Positions 27,362 through 35,455 of a DNA stretch of 43,533 nucleotides are shown piece by piece (within the stretch, counting starts at the first letter, position 1; every line of letters begins with the position of its first letter). The stretch comes from Opitutus sp. Lineage in GTDB: Bacteria > Verrucomicrobiota > Verrucomicrobiia > Opitutales > Opitutaceae. Below the pieces are notes generated by a model that ran no database searches, was not told the origin of the DNA, and saw only the letters and a program-made list of their open reading frames with translations. Location: NCBI GenBank assembly GCA_013822585.1, contig PNKG01000003.1, forward strand, positions 1-43,533, given 5' to 3'. The position numbers were made by a program, and so were the translations under genes.

Positions 27362-27742
27362 ATGTCCCAAGACATCCTCGACCAGATAACTGTCGCCATC
27401 GGCAGCCACCGGCAGTGGAAACAGCGCCTGCAAGCGGCCATCGACACCGGCCAAAGCACCTTCTCCGTGTCTGAAATCTGCGTGGACAATCGCTGCGACT
27501 TCGGTCGCTGGCTCTACCGCCTGCCCCCGGCGAGCCGCTCCTCCGCGCACTGGCGCGAAGTGCAGCGGCTGCACGCCTGCTTCCACCAGGAAGCGGGCGG
27601 CGTGTTGGAACTGGCGCTCCGCGGCGACAAGGCCGGCGCGCAAGAACGCATGACCCTGGGCGGCAGTTTCGCCGCCGCATCCGCCCATCTCACCGGCGCG
27701 ATGATGAAGTGGAAGTCAGACCCCGTGGTCGCCGCAGGCTGA
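27362..27742 (+). CDS. stand-alone CZB (chemoreceptor zinc-binding) domain protein
   Basis: HRQWKQRLQAAID...VDNRCDFGRWLY...RLHACFHQEAG CZB pattern. Confidence 0.82.
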   Translation: MSQDILDQITVAIGSHRQWKQRLQAAIDTGQSTFSVSEICVDNRCDFGRWLYRLPPASRSSAHWREVQRLHACFHQEAGGVLELALRGDKAGAQERMTLGGSFAAASAHLTGAMMKWKSDPVVAAG

Positions 27743-27788
27743 CCCGCCCCGGCGACGTGCGCCGCGCTCGCCCGCGCCACCGGTCTCT

Positions 27789-28682
27789 TCAGCCCTTCCA
27801 ACTGAACAGCCGCTTCGCCGTGATCACGCAGACGCAATCCTCGCCGTCCTGCGTGTGCAGCCAGTGCGGGTCGAGTTCGGGGAACGCCTTCTCCAGCGCG
27901 GGGCGGGCTCGGCCGACTTCGAGCGTCACGATGCCGTGCGGCTGCAGGCGCTCGCGCGCCTGGCGCAGCAGCTTGCGCACGACGTCCAATCCGTCGCGCC
28001 CGCCGTCGAGCGCCAGCGCGGGCTCGCGTTTGAATTCCTCCGGCAGGTCGCGCAGCTCGCGCGTCGGCACGTAGGGCGGATTCGCGAGGATGAGGTCGTA
28101 TCTCACCGGCTTCACCGCGTCGAAGACGTCCGAACGGCGCAGCGTGATGCGCGCCCCGAGATCGTTCTGCGCAAAGTTGAAGCGTGCCACGGCCGCGGCG
28201 TCGGGCGACAGCTCGATGGCATCGATTTTCGCCCCGGGGAACCGCTCCGCCAGCAGCACCGCGAGGCAGCCGCTGCCCGTGCAGACGTCCACCGCGCGTT
28301 TCACCGGCTTGCCCGCCGGCAACCACGCGGGAATCTGCTCCGGCAGCAACTCCACGAAATACGAGCGCGGGATGATCACGCGCTCGTCGACGTAGAACCT
28401 GTGCCCGCCGAGCCAGGCCTCGCGGGTCAGGTAGGCGGCGGGCTCGCGCTCGTCGAGGCGGCGGCGGAAGACTGAGGCGACTTTCGCCGCCTGCCCGGGC
28501 GCGAGCGTGCGCCGCAGCACACGGCGCGGACTTTCGAGCGGCAGGTCGAGCGTGCGCAGCAGCAGGTAGAGCGCCTCGTCGTGCGCGTTGTCGGCCACCT
28601 GGCCGAGCGAAACCTTCTTCCTCGCGTAGGCGCGCACCGCCCACGCGAGCCAGTCTCCGATGGTCTGGGGGCGCGCGGGCAT
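27789..28682 (-). CDS. prmB: N5-glutamine methyltransferase, PrmB-like
   Basis: AVDVCTGSGCLAVLLA, LILANPPYVP, RVIIPRSYFVELLPEQ. Confidence 0.82.
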   Translation of the reverse strand: MPARPQTIGDWLAWAVRAYARKKVSLGQVADNAHDEALYLLLRTLDLPLESPRRVLRRTLAPGQAAKVASVFRRRLDEREPAAYLTREAWLGGHRFYVDERVIIPRSYFVELLPEQIPAWLPAGKPVKRAVDVCTGSGCLAVLLAERFPGAKIDAIELSPDAAAVARFNFAQNDLGARITLRRSDVFDAVKPVRYDLILANPPYVPTRELRDLPEEFKREPALALDGGRDGLDVVRKLLRQARERLQPHGIVTLEVGRARPALEKAFPELDPHWLHTQDGEDCVCVITAKRLFSWKG

Positions 28683-28685
28683 CGT

Positions 28686-29483
28686 TCAGGGCCTCTTCGG
28701 CCGGTGTTCGGAGCAGTAGCAGCGGTCGTCGTCGCCGTAACGGAAATCCTCCATCGGGTGCGTCACGTCGTTCTTGCCGCAGACCGCGCAGACGTGGCGC
28801 GGTTCGCGCTCGCCGGACCGCGCCGCGGCGACGCGCGCCTGGTGCTCCATGCGGCGGCGGCCGGAGCGGAGGCGGACGACGATGTCGCCCCCGAAGAAGA
28901 GGAGGAAATTGCCCACCGAGGCCAGCACCGCCAGGCGGTCGGGCCAGCCGCCGAGGACGAAGGTGATCGCATAGCCGATCCACGCGATCAGGGCCAGCCA
29001 CTTGATCTTCACCGGCAGGATGAAGAAGAGGACGATCTCGAAGTCCGGGTTGAGGAAGGCGAAGGCGAGGAAGACCGTGCCGGCGAGGAAGGCGTTCGTC
29101 GCCCATGTCGTCGGGAAAAGGAAGGCCACCAGCACCGTGAACAACCAGCCGGTGAAGATGAACAGGTTGAACCGGAACGCGCCCCAGTAGCCCTCCAGCG
29201 CGCTGCCCATCATCCAGAACATATACCAGCCGAAGGCGAGGAACACCGCGCCGACCAGCGTGAGCCGCGTCGGGTCGACCGGCGGCACAAACAGGAACGA
29301 GAAGACGCGCCAGATCTGACCCTCGAGCACGGCGGCGGGCAGCAGCGCAGTGAAGCCCAGGATGTCGGGCCGGCCGAACAGCGCCAGCGTCAGCACCACC
29401 ACCTGCCCGGCGACGAAATAGAGCGACAGGTTGTGGATCGCGAAGCGGCCGAAACGACGCTCGAGCGGGTTGAGAAAATCCAT
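28686..29483 (-). CDS. rhomboid/derlin-like integral membrane protein with C-terminal zinc ribbon
   Basis: Multiple TM helices (GQIWRVFSFLFVPP..., YWGAFRFNLFIFTGWLF) and CAVCGKNDVTHPMEDFRYGDDDRCYCSEH. Confidence 0.7.
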   Translation of the reverse strand: MDFLNPLERRFGRFAIHNLSLYFVAGQVVVLTLALFGRPDILGFTALLPAAVLEGQIWRVFSFLFVPPVDPTRLTLVGAVFLAFGWYMFWMMGSALEGYWGAFRFNLFIFTGWLFTVLVAFLFPTTWATNAFLAGTVFLAFAFLNPDFEIVLFFILPVKIKWLALIAWIGYAITFVLGGWPDRLAVLASVGNFLLFFGGDIVVRLRSGRRRMEHQARVAAARSGEREPRHVCAVCGKNDVTHPMEDFRYGDDDRCYCSEHRPKRP

Positions 29484-29648
29484 GCGATGGAACTGGCAGC
29501 CCGCCCCCCGGCGTGCAAGCGCCGAGGCGGCACTTGGAAAATCCGCGCGCCATTCGCCGCACGCCGTCCGACGAATGCCTCTGCGTTCGCGTGGCAAGGC
29601 GGTCGCCGACGGCCCGGCGGCGACAAGAGCGCGAGTCCTGGCAGGAAC

Positions 29649-29723
29649 GGTAGTGTCGGCTTCAGCCGGCTGCCTTCCGATTTCGTTCGCTCATCCCGAC
29701 CGGCTGAAGCCGGTCCCACTACT
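29649..29723. repeat. inverted REP pair, GTAGTG..CGGCTTCAGCCGG family
   Basis: GTAGTGTCGGCTTCAGCCGGC and GACCGGCTGAAGCCGGTCCCACTAC, GTAG/CTAC on outer ends. Confidence 0.75.
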
Positions 29724-30585
29724 TCTTCGCCGCCGCTTCCTTCGCGGCAATCGCGTCGAGCACCTGCTGTTTCTCGGCCGTGAGTTGCAGATCGGTGACC
29801 TGGTCGAGCCGCGCCCGGGCGTCCACGACACGGTCGAGCTTCACGAGGATGTTCGCCTGGTGCAGGCGCACGAGCTGGCGCGTGGCGGTGGTGGCGGCGC
29901 GCTGTTCGAGGGTCTGCCAGACGCCGAGCGCCTCCTCCCAGCGCGGCGGGTCGAGCTCGTAGTAGGCTTTGGCTTGCTGGTAGGCGTAGGCGAAGTCGCC
30001 CGCGGCCAGGTCGGCGGCGCGGCGGTAGGCGTCGAGCATCGCCTGCTCCAGCGCCTCGCGCTTCCACTCGCCGCTGCGGATGAACTCGTCGCGCCCCTCC
30101 ATCAGCAGCTTGGCGAGGTGCAGGTGGTAGAGCGGCTCCTTGGGCTCGAGGTCGATGGCCGACATCAGGTAGGGCAGCGCGTCGAGCGGCTTGCCATCCT
30201 CCGCGAGGTGCTTGGCGAGCTGGTTCTTCACCAGGGCGATGTTCGGATCGAGCCTGTTGGCTTTCAGCAGCAGCGCGACGGCCTGCTTGTTCATGTCGAT
30301 CTTGCCGAGGAACAGGCCGTAGGCGACATAGGCGGCGGCGAAGTCCGGGTTCTTCTGGATGAGGATGTCGTAGCTGGCCGCAAGGTTCTTGGCGTCAGCC
30401 ATGAAACGGCCCTCGTCCAGTCCGTCGCCCTCCTGCTCGGCGCGGGCGAAGAGCTGCTTCTGCCGTTCGACGATTTCCTTGAGCGACTTCTCGGCCAGCG
30501 TCTCGGCGGCGAGGCGCGGGGGCGCGCCGACGGCCAGCAGGGCGCAGAGGACAAGGAGGCGGAAGATCACGGGGCGATGGGACAC
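29719..30585 (-). CDS. tetratricopeptide repeat protein, exported
   Basis: Signal peptide; repeated helical pairs (NPDFAAAYVAYGLFLGKIDMNKQAVALLLKANRLDPNIALVKNQLAKHLAEDGKPLDALPYLMSAIDLEP). Confidence 0.8.
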   Translation of the reverse strand: MSHRPVIFRLLVLCALLAVGAPPRLAAETLAEKSLKEIVERQKQLFARAEQEGDGLDEGRFMADAKNLAASYDILIQKNPDFAAAYVAYGLFLGKIDMNKQAVALLLKANRLDPNIALVKNQLAKHLAEDGKPLDALPYLMSAIDLEPKEPLYHLHLAKLLMEGRDEFIRSGEWKREALEQAMLDAYRRAADLAAGDFAYAYQQAKAYYELDPPRWEEALGVWQTLEQRAATTATRQLVRLHQANILVKLDRVVDARARLDQVTDLQLTAEKQQVLDAIAAKEAAAKK

Positions 30586-30765
30586 GGGCAGTGGCGGTTC
30601 GTGCCATGCTGCGTGCGTCGTGGCGGCACGGGCGATTCTTTTTCTGCCTCCGCCACGGATTTCGCACTGGCGGCGCGACGGTTTTGCGCGACTTTCACGA
30701 CGAGTCCGCGGCCCGCCACGCCACGGCCAATCCCGACGAAAAACCCGCCGGGCGTGCCCAGGCCA

Positions 30766-30790
30766 GTTTGTAGTCTATTAGACTACAAAC
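30766..30790. promoter_or_regulatory. perfect odd palindrome, 12-bp arms and 1-nt centre
   Basis: GTTTGTAGTCTA-T-TAGACTACAAAC; intergenic. Confidence 0.7.
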
Positions 30791-30944
30791 CTCCCACGAC
30801 GATGCCAGCAGCCAAAGGCCCGAAGCGAAAGGCCGGAGCGGAAGGCGCGCCGGCCCGGACGCTCGTGAACACCACGCCGGCGGCATCCGCGGCGGGGCGC
30901 ACTCCGCGCTTCCGCTTTCAGGCGAAACGCGCATCGTGGCACGC

Positions 30945-31394
30945 ATGGCCAACGTCTACGACACCCTCCGCGCCGACATCGTCGCCGCGATGAAAGCCCG
31001 CGAAACCGCCCGCGCCACCGCGCTGCGCACCATGGACGCCGCGATCCAGCGCGCCGCGATGGACGCGAACAAGCCGATCGACGAGGCGCTCGCCCTCGCG
31101 ACGATCCGCAAGGCCGTGAAAAACCTTTCCGACGCCCGCGCCGAGTTCGCGAAGGGCGGCCGCGCCGACCTCGTGGCCGCCAACACCACCGAGATCGGCT
31201 TCCTCGGGAAATACCTCCCGCAGGCGCTCGACCCCGCCAGGCTCGAGGCGCTCATCACCGAGGCCATCGCCGCCACCGGCGCGACCTCGAAGAAGGAGAT
31301 GGGCAAGGTCATCGGCGCGCTCAAGCAGCGCCCCGAAGCCGCGCTGATCGACTTCGGCGCCGCCAGCCGGCTCGTGCAGGCCCGGCTGCCGTGA
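30945..31394 (+). CDS. YqeY/GatB-like domain protein
   Basis: TLRADIVAAMKARETARATALRTMDAAIQ...YLPQALDPARLEALITEAIAATGATSKKEMGKVIGALK. Confidence 0.9.
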   Translation: MANVYDTLRADIVAAMKARETARATALRTMDAAIQRAAMDANKPIDEALALATIRKAVKNLSDARAEFAKGGRADLVAANTTEIGFLGKYLPQALDPARLEALITEAIAATGATSKKEMGKVIGALKQRPEAALIDFGAASRLVQARLP

Positions 31395-31466
31395 CCGCGC
31401 CCGGCCCGGCACTTGGGGCCCGGGCTGCCCTGGGCGCTTCCGGCGCGAAACGGCGCGTTTCGTGTC

Positions 31467-31565
31467 ATGCGGAAGTTTTTTCTTGCCGCGTCCGGGCTGC
31501 GGGGGAAATTCTCCGCGCACGATCACCCGATGATCCCCAGCCATCACCATCACCACCTCCTCTAG
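31467..31565 (+). CDS. candidate histidine leader peptide (32 aa; internal ATG at 31530 gives MIPSHHHHHLL)
   Basis: MRKFFLAASGLRGKFSAHDHPMIPSHHHHHLL*; five consecutive His codons (31542-31556) 173 nt upstream of hisG start, followed by terminator hairpin. Confidence 0.75.
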   Translation: MRKFFLAASGLRGKFSAHDHPMIPSHHHHHLL

Positions 31566-31605
31566 CCTTCCCACCCGGGAAGGCAGGTGCCTTCTCGTGG
31601 TGATG
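31566..31605 (+). promoter_or_regulatory. attenuator hairpin region
   Basis: CCTTCCC-ACCC-GGGAAGG (31566-31583) overlaps GAAGGCA-GG-TGCCTTC (31579-31594); GTGGTGATG (31597-31605) is the exact complement of His codons CATCACCAC (31548-31556). Confidence 0.65.
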
Positions 31606-31618
31606 AATCCCTTTTCTG

Positions 31619-31654
31619 AACCCCGGTCGGCACCGTCCACCGGGGTTTCTCTTT
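31619..31654 (+). terminator. his attenuator terminator hairpin
   Basis: AACCCCGGT-N11-ACCGGGGTT-TCTCTTT, 9-bp stem with U-rich tail. Confidence 0.75.
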
Positions 31655-31698
31655 GGGCCCCGATGGAACCACCAGCCATCCCCTGCGCGAAAACCTCC

Positions 31699-31738
31699 CA
31701 GCCCTTCTGTCTTTCCTCCTTTCAGCCTTTTCTCCGCC
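31699..31738 (+). repeat. period-8 pyrimidine-rich array directly before hisG ATG
   Basis: CAGCCCTT|CTGTCTTT|CCTCCTTT|CAGCCTTT|TCTCCGCC|ATG. Confidence 0.55.
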
Positions 31739-32650
31739 ATGCCTCCCTCCGCCCCGCCCAAAGACCGCCTCCGCCTCGCCGTGCAGAAAAGCGGCCGCCT
31801 CGCGACCGACTCGCTCGACCTCCTCGCCCGCTGCGGCATCAAGGTCAAGACGCCCAAGGAGAAGCTCCTCCTCCACGCCGGCAATTTCCCGATCGACCTG
31901 CTCTTCGTGCGCGACGACGACATCCCGCAGCTCGTGATGGACGGCGTGTGCGACCTCGGCATCGTCGGCACCAACGTCCTCGAGGAGACCGCGCTCCAGC
32001 GGCGCACCGACGGCGACGGCGACGGCTACGAACTCGCGCGCACGCTCGAATTCGGCGGCTGCCGGCTCGCCATCGCCCTGCCCGAGGAACGCACCTACGC
32101 CGGCCCGGCCGACCTCGCGGGCCTGCGCATCGCCACCTCCTACCCGCAGCTCACGAAGCGCTTTCTCGCCGAAAAGGGAGTCGCCGCCGAGGTCGTGGTG
32201 TTGAGCGGCTCGGTCGAGATCGCGCCACGCCTCGGCCTCGCGGAGGCGATCTGCGACCTCGTCGCCACCGGCTCGACGCTCGAGGCCAACCAGCTCCGCG
32301 CGGTCGAGACCGTCTTCCGGAGCTCCGCCGTGCTCATCCGCGCCGCGCGCGAGCTCAACCCGGTCAAGGCCCATGCGCTCGAGCTGCTGCTCCGCCGCAT
32401 CGACGGCGTGCAACTGGCCGCCGAGGCCAAATACATCATGCTCCACGCCCCGAAGTCCGCCCTGCCGGAGATCCGGAAGCTCCTGCCGGGCGCCGAGAAC
32501 CCCACCCTCCTGCCGCTGGCCGGCGACGAGTCGCGCGTCGCGCTCCACGCCGTCTGCCAGGAGGCCGTGTTCTGGGAAACGATGGAGTCGCTCAAGCGCG
32601 CCGGCGCCAGCAGCATCCTTGTCCTCCCGATCGAAAAGATGATGCTGTGA
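31739..32650 (+). CDS. hisG: ATP phosphoribosyltransferase, long form
   Basis: [56 protein letters not shown]-terminal regulatory domain. Confidence 0.95.
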   Translation: MPPSAPPKDRLRLAVQKSGRLATDSLDLLARCGIKVKTPKEKLLLHAGNFPIDLLFVRDDDIPQLVMDGVCDLGIVGTNVLEETALQRRTDGDGDGYELARTLEFGGCRLAIALPEERTYAGPADLAGLRIATSYPQLTKRFLAEKGVAAEVVVLSGSVEIAPRLGLAEAICDLVATGSTLEANQLRAVETVFRSSAVLIRAARELNPVKAHALELLLRRIDGVQLAAEAKYIMLHAPKSALPEIRKLLPGAENPTLLPLAGDESRVALHAVCQEAVFWETMESLKRAGASSILVLPIEKMML

Positions 32651-32657
32651 AATAAAG

Positions 32658-32689
32658 CTGAAGGACTGAAGAGCTGAAAGACTGAAACT
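32658..32689 (+). repeat. period-8 purine-rich array after hisG
   Basis: CTGAAGGA|CTGAAGAG|CTGAAAGA|CTGAAACT. Confidence 0.75.
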
Positions 32690-32775
32690 CCGGCCCGATC
32701 CTCCTCGCCCATGCCCCTCGTCTCCAGCCGCGATTGCCACCCCGTCGCCCGTCGCCGGGCAGAGGTCCGCGCATC

Positions 32776-34122
32776 ATGCCCACCGCACTCGACCAGCACC
32801 TCACGCTTCAGCCCTTCCCCGTGACTCCCCTCGTCTGGAAAAACCTCTCGCCCGCCCGCCGCGCCGCCGCCCTGCAGCGGCCCGCGCAAGCGGTGCGCCC
32901 CCAGGTCGCCGCCGCGGTCGCGCGCCTCGTCGCGCAGGTGCGCCGCGAGGGCGACGCCGCGCTCCGCCGCCTGACCGCGCGGTTCGACGGCGTCCGGCTC
33001 TCCGCGCTGCGCGTGAGCGAGGCCGAGTTCGCCGCCGCGGAGGCGGCGCTTTCGCCGGCCGACCGCGCCGCACTGCGCACGGCCTACCGCAACCTTCGGC
33101 GTTTCCACGCCGCCCAGCGCGCGGCTCCCGTGCGCCTCGAGACCACCCGGGGCGTCGTCTGCGCAAAGGTCTCGCGCCCCATCGGCCGCGTGGGCCTCTA
33201 CGTGCCGGGCGGCAGCGCGCCGCTGTTCTCGACCGCGCTGATGCTGGGCGTGCCGTCGCAACTGGCCGGCAACCCGGGGCGCGTGCTTTGCACACCGCCG
33301 GGCCCCGCCGGCCGCGTGAGCCCGTGGATCCTCTGCGCCGCACGGCTCTGCGGCATCGCCGACGTGTTCAAGGCCGGCGGCGCGCAGGCCATCGCCGCCT
33401 TGGCCTACGGCACCGCCACGATCCCGAAATGCGACAAGCTCTTCGGCCCCGGCAACGCCTTCGTCACCGAGGCCAAGCAGCTCGTCGCCCGCGACCCGGC
33501 CGGCGCGGCCATCGATCTGCCGGCCGGGCCCTCCGAGGTGATGGTCATCGCCGACCACACCGCCGATCCTGTCTTCGTCGCCGCGGACCTGCTCTCGCAG
33601 GCCGAGCACGGGCCGGATTCGCAGGTTGTGTTGGTGGCGTTGTCGGAAAAATTCGCCGCGCGGGTCTCCGCCGAGGTCGTGGCGCAACTCCGCCTCCTGC
33701 CACGCCGGGCCATCGCCGCCGCGGCCCTGCGGAAAAGCCGCGTCATCCTCGCCGCCTCGCGCGCCGAAGCGGCCGCGATTGCCAACCTCTATGCGCCCGA
33801 GCACCTGATCCTGCAGGTGGCAAACCCGCGCGCCCTCCTGCCGGAAATCACCGCCGCCGGCTCGGTGTTCGTCGGCGCGTGGACGCCCGAATCGCTCGGC
33901 GACTACGCGAGCGGCACCAACCACGTGCTGCCCACCTACGGCTGGGCGCGGGCCTACAGCGGTCTCGGCCTTTCCGACTTCCAGCGCTCCATGACCGTGC
34001 AGGAGGCGCGGCCACGCGGCCTGTGCCGCCTCGGCCCGGCCGTCGCCCGCCTCGCCGACGCCGAAGGCCTCGCCGCCCACCGCCGCGCCGTCACTGTCCG
34101 TCTGCAAAAACTCGCCCGATGA
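32776..34122 (+). CDS. hisD: histidinol dehydrogenase
   Basis: IGRVGLYVPGGSAPLFSTALMLGVPSQLAG, KLFGPGNAFVTEAKQLV, LPAGPSEVMVIAD, TNHVLPT. Confidence 0.95.
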   Translation: MPTALDQHLTLQPFPVTPLVWKNLSPARRAAALQRPAQAVRPQVAAAVARLVAQVRREGDAALRRLTARFDGVRLSALRVSEAEFAAAEAALSPADRAALRTAYRNLRRFHAAQRAAPVRLETTRGVVCAKVSRPIGRVGLYVPGGSAPLFSTALMLGVPSQLAGNPGRVLCTPPGPAGRVSPWILCAARLCGIADVFKAGGAQAIAALAYGTATIPKCDKLFGPGNAFVTEAKQLVARDPAGAAIDLPAGPSEVMVIADHTADPVFVAADLLSQAEHGPDSQVVLVALSEKFAARVSAEVVAQLRLLPRRAIAAAALRKSRVILAASRAEAAAIANLYAPEHLILQVANPRALLPEITAAGSVFVGAWTPESLGDYASGTNHVLPTYGWARAYSGLGLSDFQRSMTVQEARPRGLCRLGPAVARLADAEGLAAHRRAVTVRLQKLAR

Positions 34123-34164
34123 GCGCCTCCGCCTTTCTTTCCATCGCTCGGCTTCCCTCTGTCG

Positions 34165-34229
34165 CCGGGGTCGCTGACCCCGGTCTCCCTTCGAGTCGCG
34201 TCCACTCCGGGGTCGCTGACCCCGGCTAC
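34165..34229. repeat. two direct copies of REP-like palindrome CCGGGGTCGCTGACCCCGG
   Basis: 34165-34183 and 34207-34225 identical; second copy followed by CTACA (34226-34230). Confidence 0.8.
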
Positions 34230-34240
34230 ACCGATTTCCG

Positions 34241-35305
34241 ATGAAACCCATCGACTCCGTTCTCGCCCTTGTCCGCCCCGAGATCCTCGCGCTCACGCCC
34301 TACTCGTCGGCGCGCAAGGAATCATCCGGCGGACGCGTCTGGCTTGATGCGAACGAAAATCCCCTCACGCCGCACGCCGGCGCGCCGCGTCTCAACCGCT
34401 ATCCCGACCCGCAGCCGCCCGAGCTCATCGCCCGGCTCGCCTCGCTCTACGGCGTCGTGCCCGATCGCGTGCTCGTCACGCGCGGCTCCGACGAGGGCAT
34501 CGACCTGCTCCTGCGCGCCTTCTGCCGCGCCGGCCAGGATTCCATCGTCATCACGCCGCCGACCTACGGCATGTATGCCGTCGCCGCCGGCATCCAGGGC
34601 GCCGCCGTCCGCAGCGCCCCGCTCGAGCGCGACCAGGACTTCGCCCTCGATGTCGGCGCCGTGCTCGCGGCGGTCGACGCGTCGGTGAAGCTCGTTTTCC
34701 TCTGCTCGCCCAACAATCCCACCGGCCAGCTTCTCGCCTGCGACTCCGTGCGGCACGTCGTCGACGCGCTGGCCGGACGCGCCATCGTGGTCATCGACGA
34801 GGCCTACGGCGAGTTCGCCAGCGAGCCGAGCTTTGCCGGTGAATTGGCGGAGCGGCCGAACCTCGTCGTGCTGCGCACGCTCTCCAAGGCCTTCGGCCTG
34901 GCCGGCGCGCGCGTGGGCGCGACGCTTGCCACCCCCGAGCTGATCGCCGTGCTGAAAAAGATCATCGCGCCCTACCCGATCCCCACGCCGGTGGCGAACG
35001 CCGCGCTCGAGGCCTTGGCGCCGCACGCCATCGCGGCGGCCCGCCGTTCCGCGCTCGGATTGGTCGAGCAACGCCGACGGCTCGCGGCCGGCTTGGCCGA
35101 ACTGCCCGCCGTGAGGCGCGTGTGGCCGAGCGACGCCAATTTCCTTCTCGTCGAAGTCACCGACTCCGCCCGCGTGATGTCCGTCGCCCGCGCCGCGGGC
35201 CTCATCCTCCGCGACCGCAGCAAGGACGTCCCCAACACCGTCCGCATCACCGTCGGCTCGCCCGAAGAAACCGCCTTCGCCTTGGAGACCCTCGCCCGTG
35301 CGTAG
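34241..35305 (+). CDS. hisC: histidinol-phosphate aminotransferase
   Basis: WLDANENPLTPH, LVTRGSDEGIDLLLRAF, CSPNNPTGQ, VVIDEAYGEF, RTLSKAFGLAGARVG. Confidence 0.95.
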   Translation: MKPIDSVLALVRPEILALTPYSSARKESSGGRVWLDANENPLTPHAGAPRLNRYPDPQPPELIARLASLYGVVPDRVLVTRGSDEGIDLLLRAFCRAGQDSIVITPPTYGMYAVAAGIQGAAVRSAPLERDQDFALDVGAVLAAVDASVKLVFLCSPNNPTGQLLACDSVRHVVDALAGRAIVVIDEAYGEFASEPSFAGELAERPNLVVLRTLSKAFGLAGARVGATLATPELIAVLKKIIAPYPIPTPVANAALEALAPHAIAAARRSALGLVEQRRRLAAGLAELPAVRRVWPSDANFLLVEVTDSARVMSVARAAGLILRDRSKDVPNTVRITVGSPEETAFALETLARA

Positions 35306-35374
35306 CCGCCGCGAACAATCCAACCGCGCGGCAGCGCGGGTCGGGCGAGTCCTCCGGACGAGCCGCTTGGCCTT

Positions 35375-35445
35375 GGGGGGCGCAGTCTTGCTACGCCCTT
35401 CGCTCGCTCGCGGCACCATTGGGGCGCAGCAAGATTGCGCCCCCA
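35375..35445. repeat. inverted REP pair of the GGGCGCAGTCTTGCTGCGCCC family
   Basis: 35375-35398 and 35421-35445 imperfect reverse complements; same family as 14508-14580. Confidence 0.8.
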
Positions 35446-35455
35446 CCACGCTGGC

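Noticed and set aside
30801-30993. 63-codon ORF downstream of the 30766 palindrome
   Set aside because: Low-complexity translation (PAAKGPKRKAGAEGAPA...), overlaps the YqeY-like gene start, no family match recognised.
32140-34296. 718-aa minus-strand ORF across hisG/hisD
   Set aside because: Shadow of well-recognised his genes.
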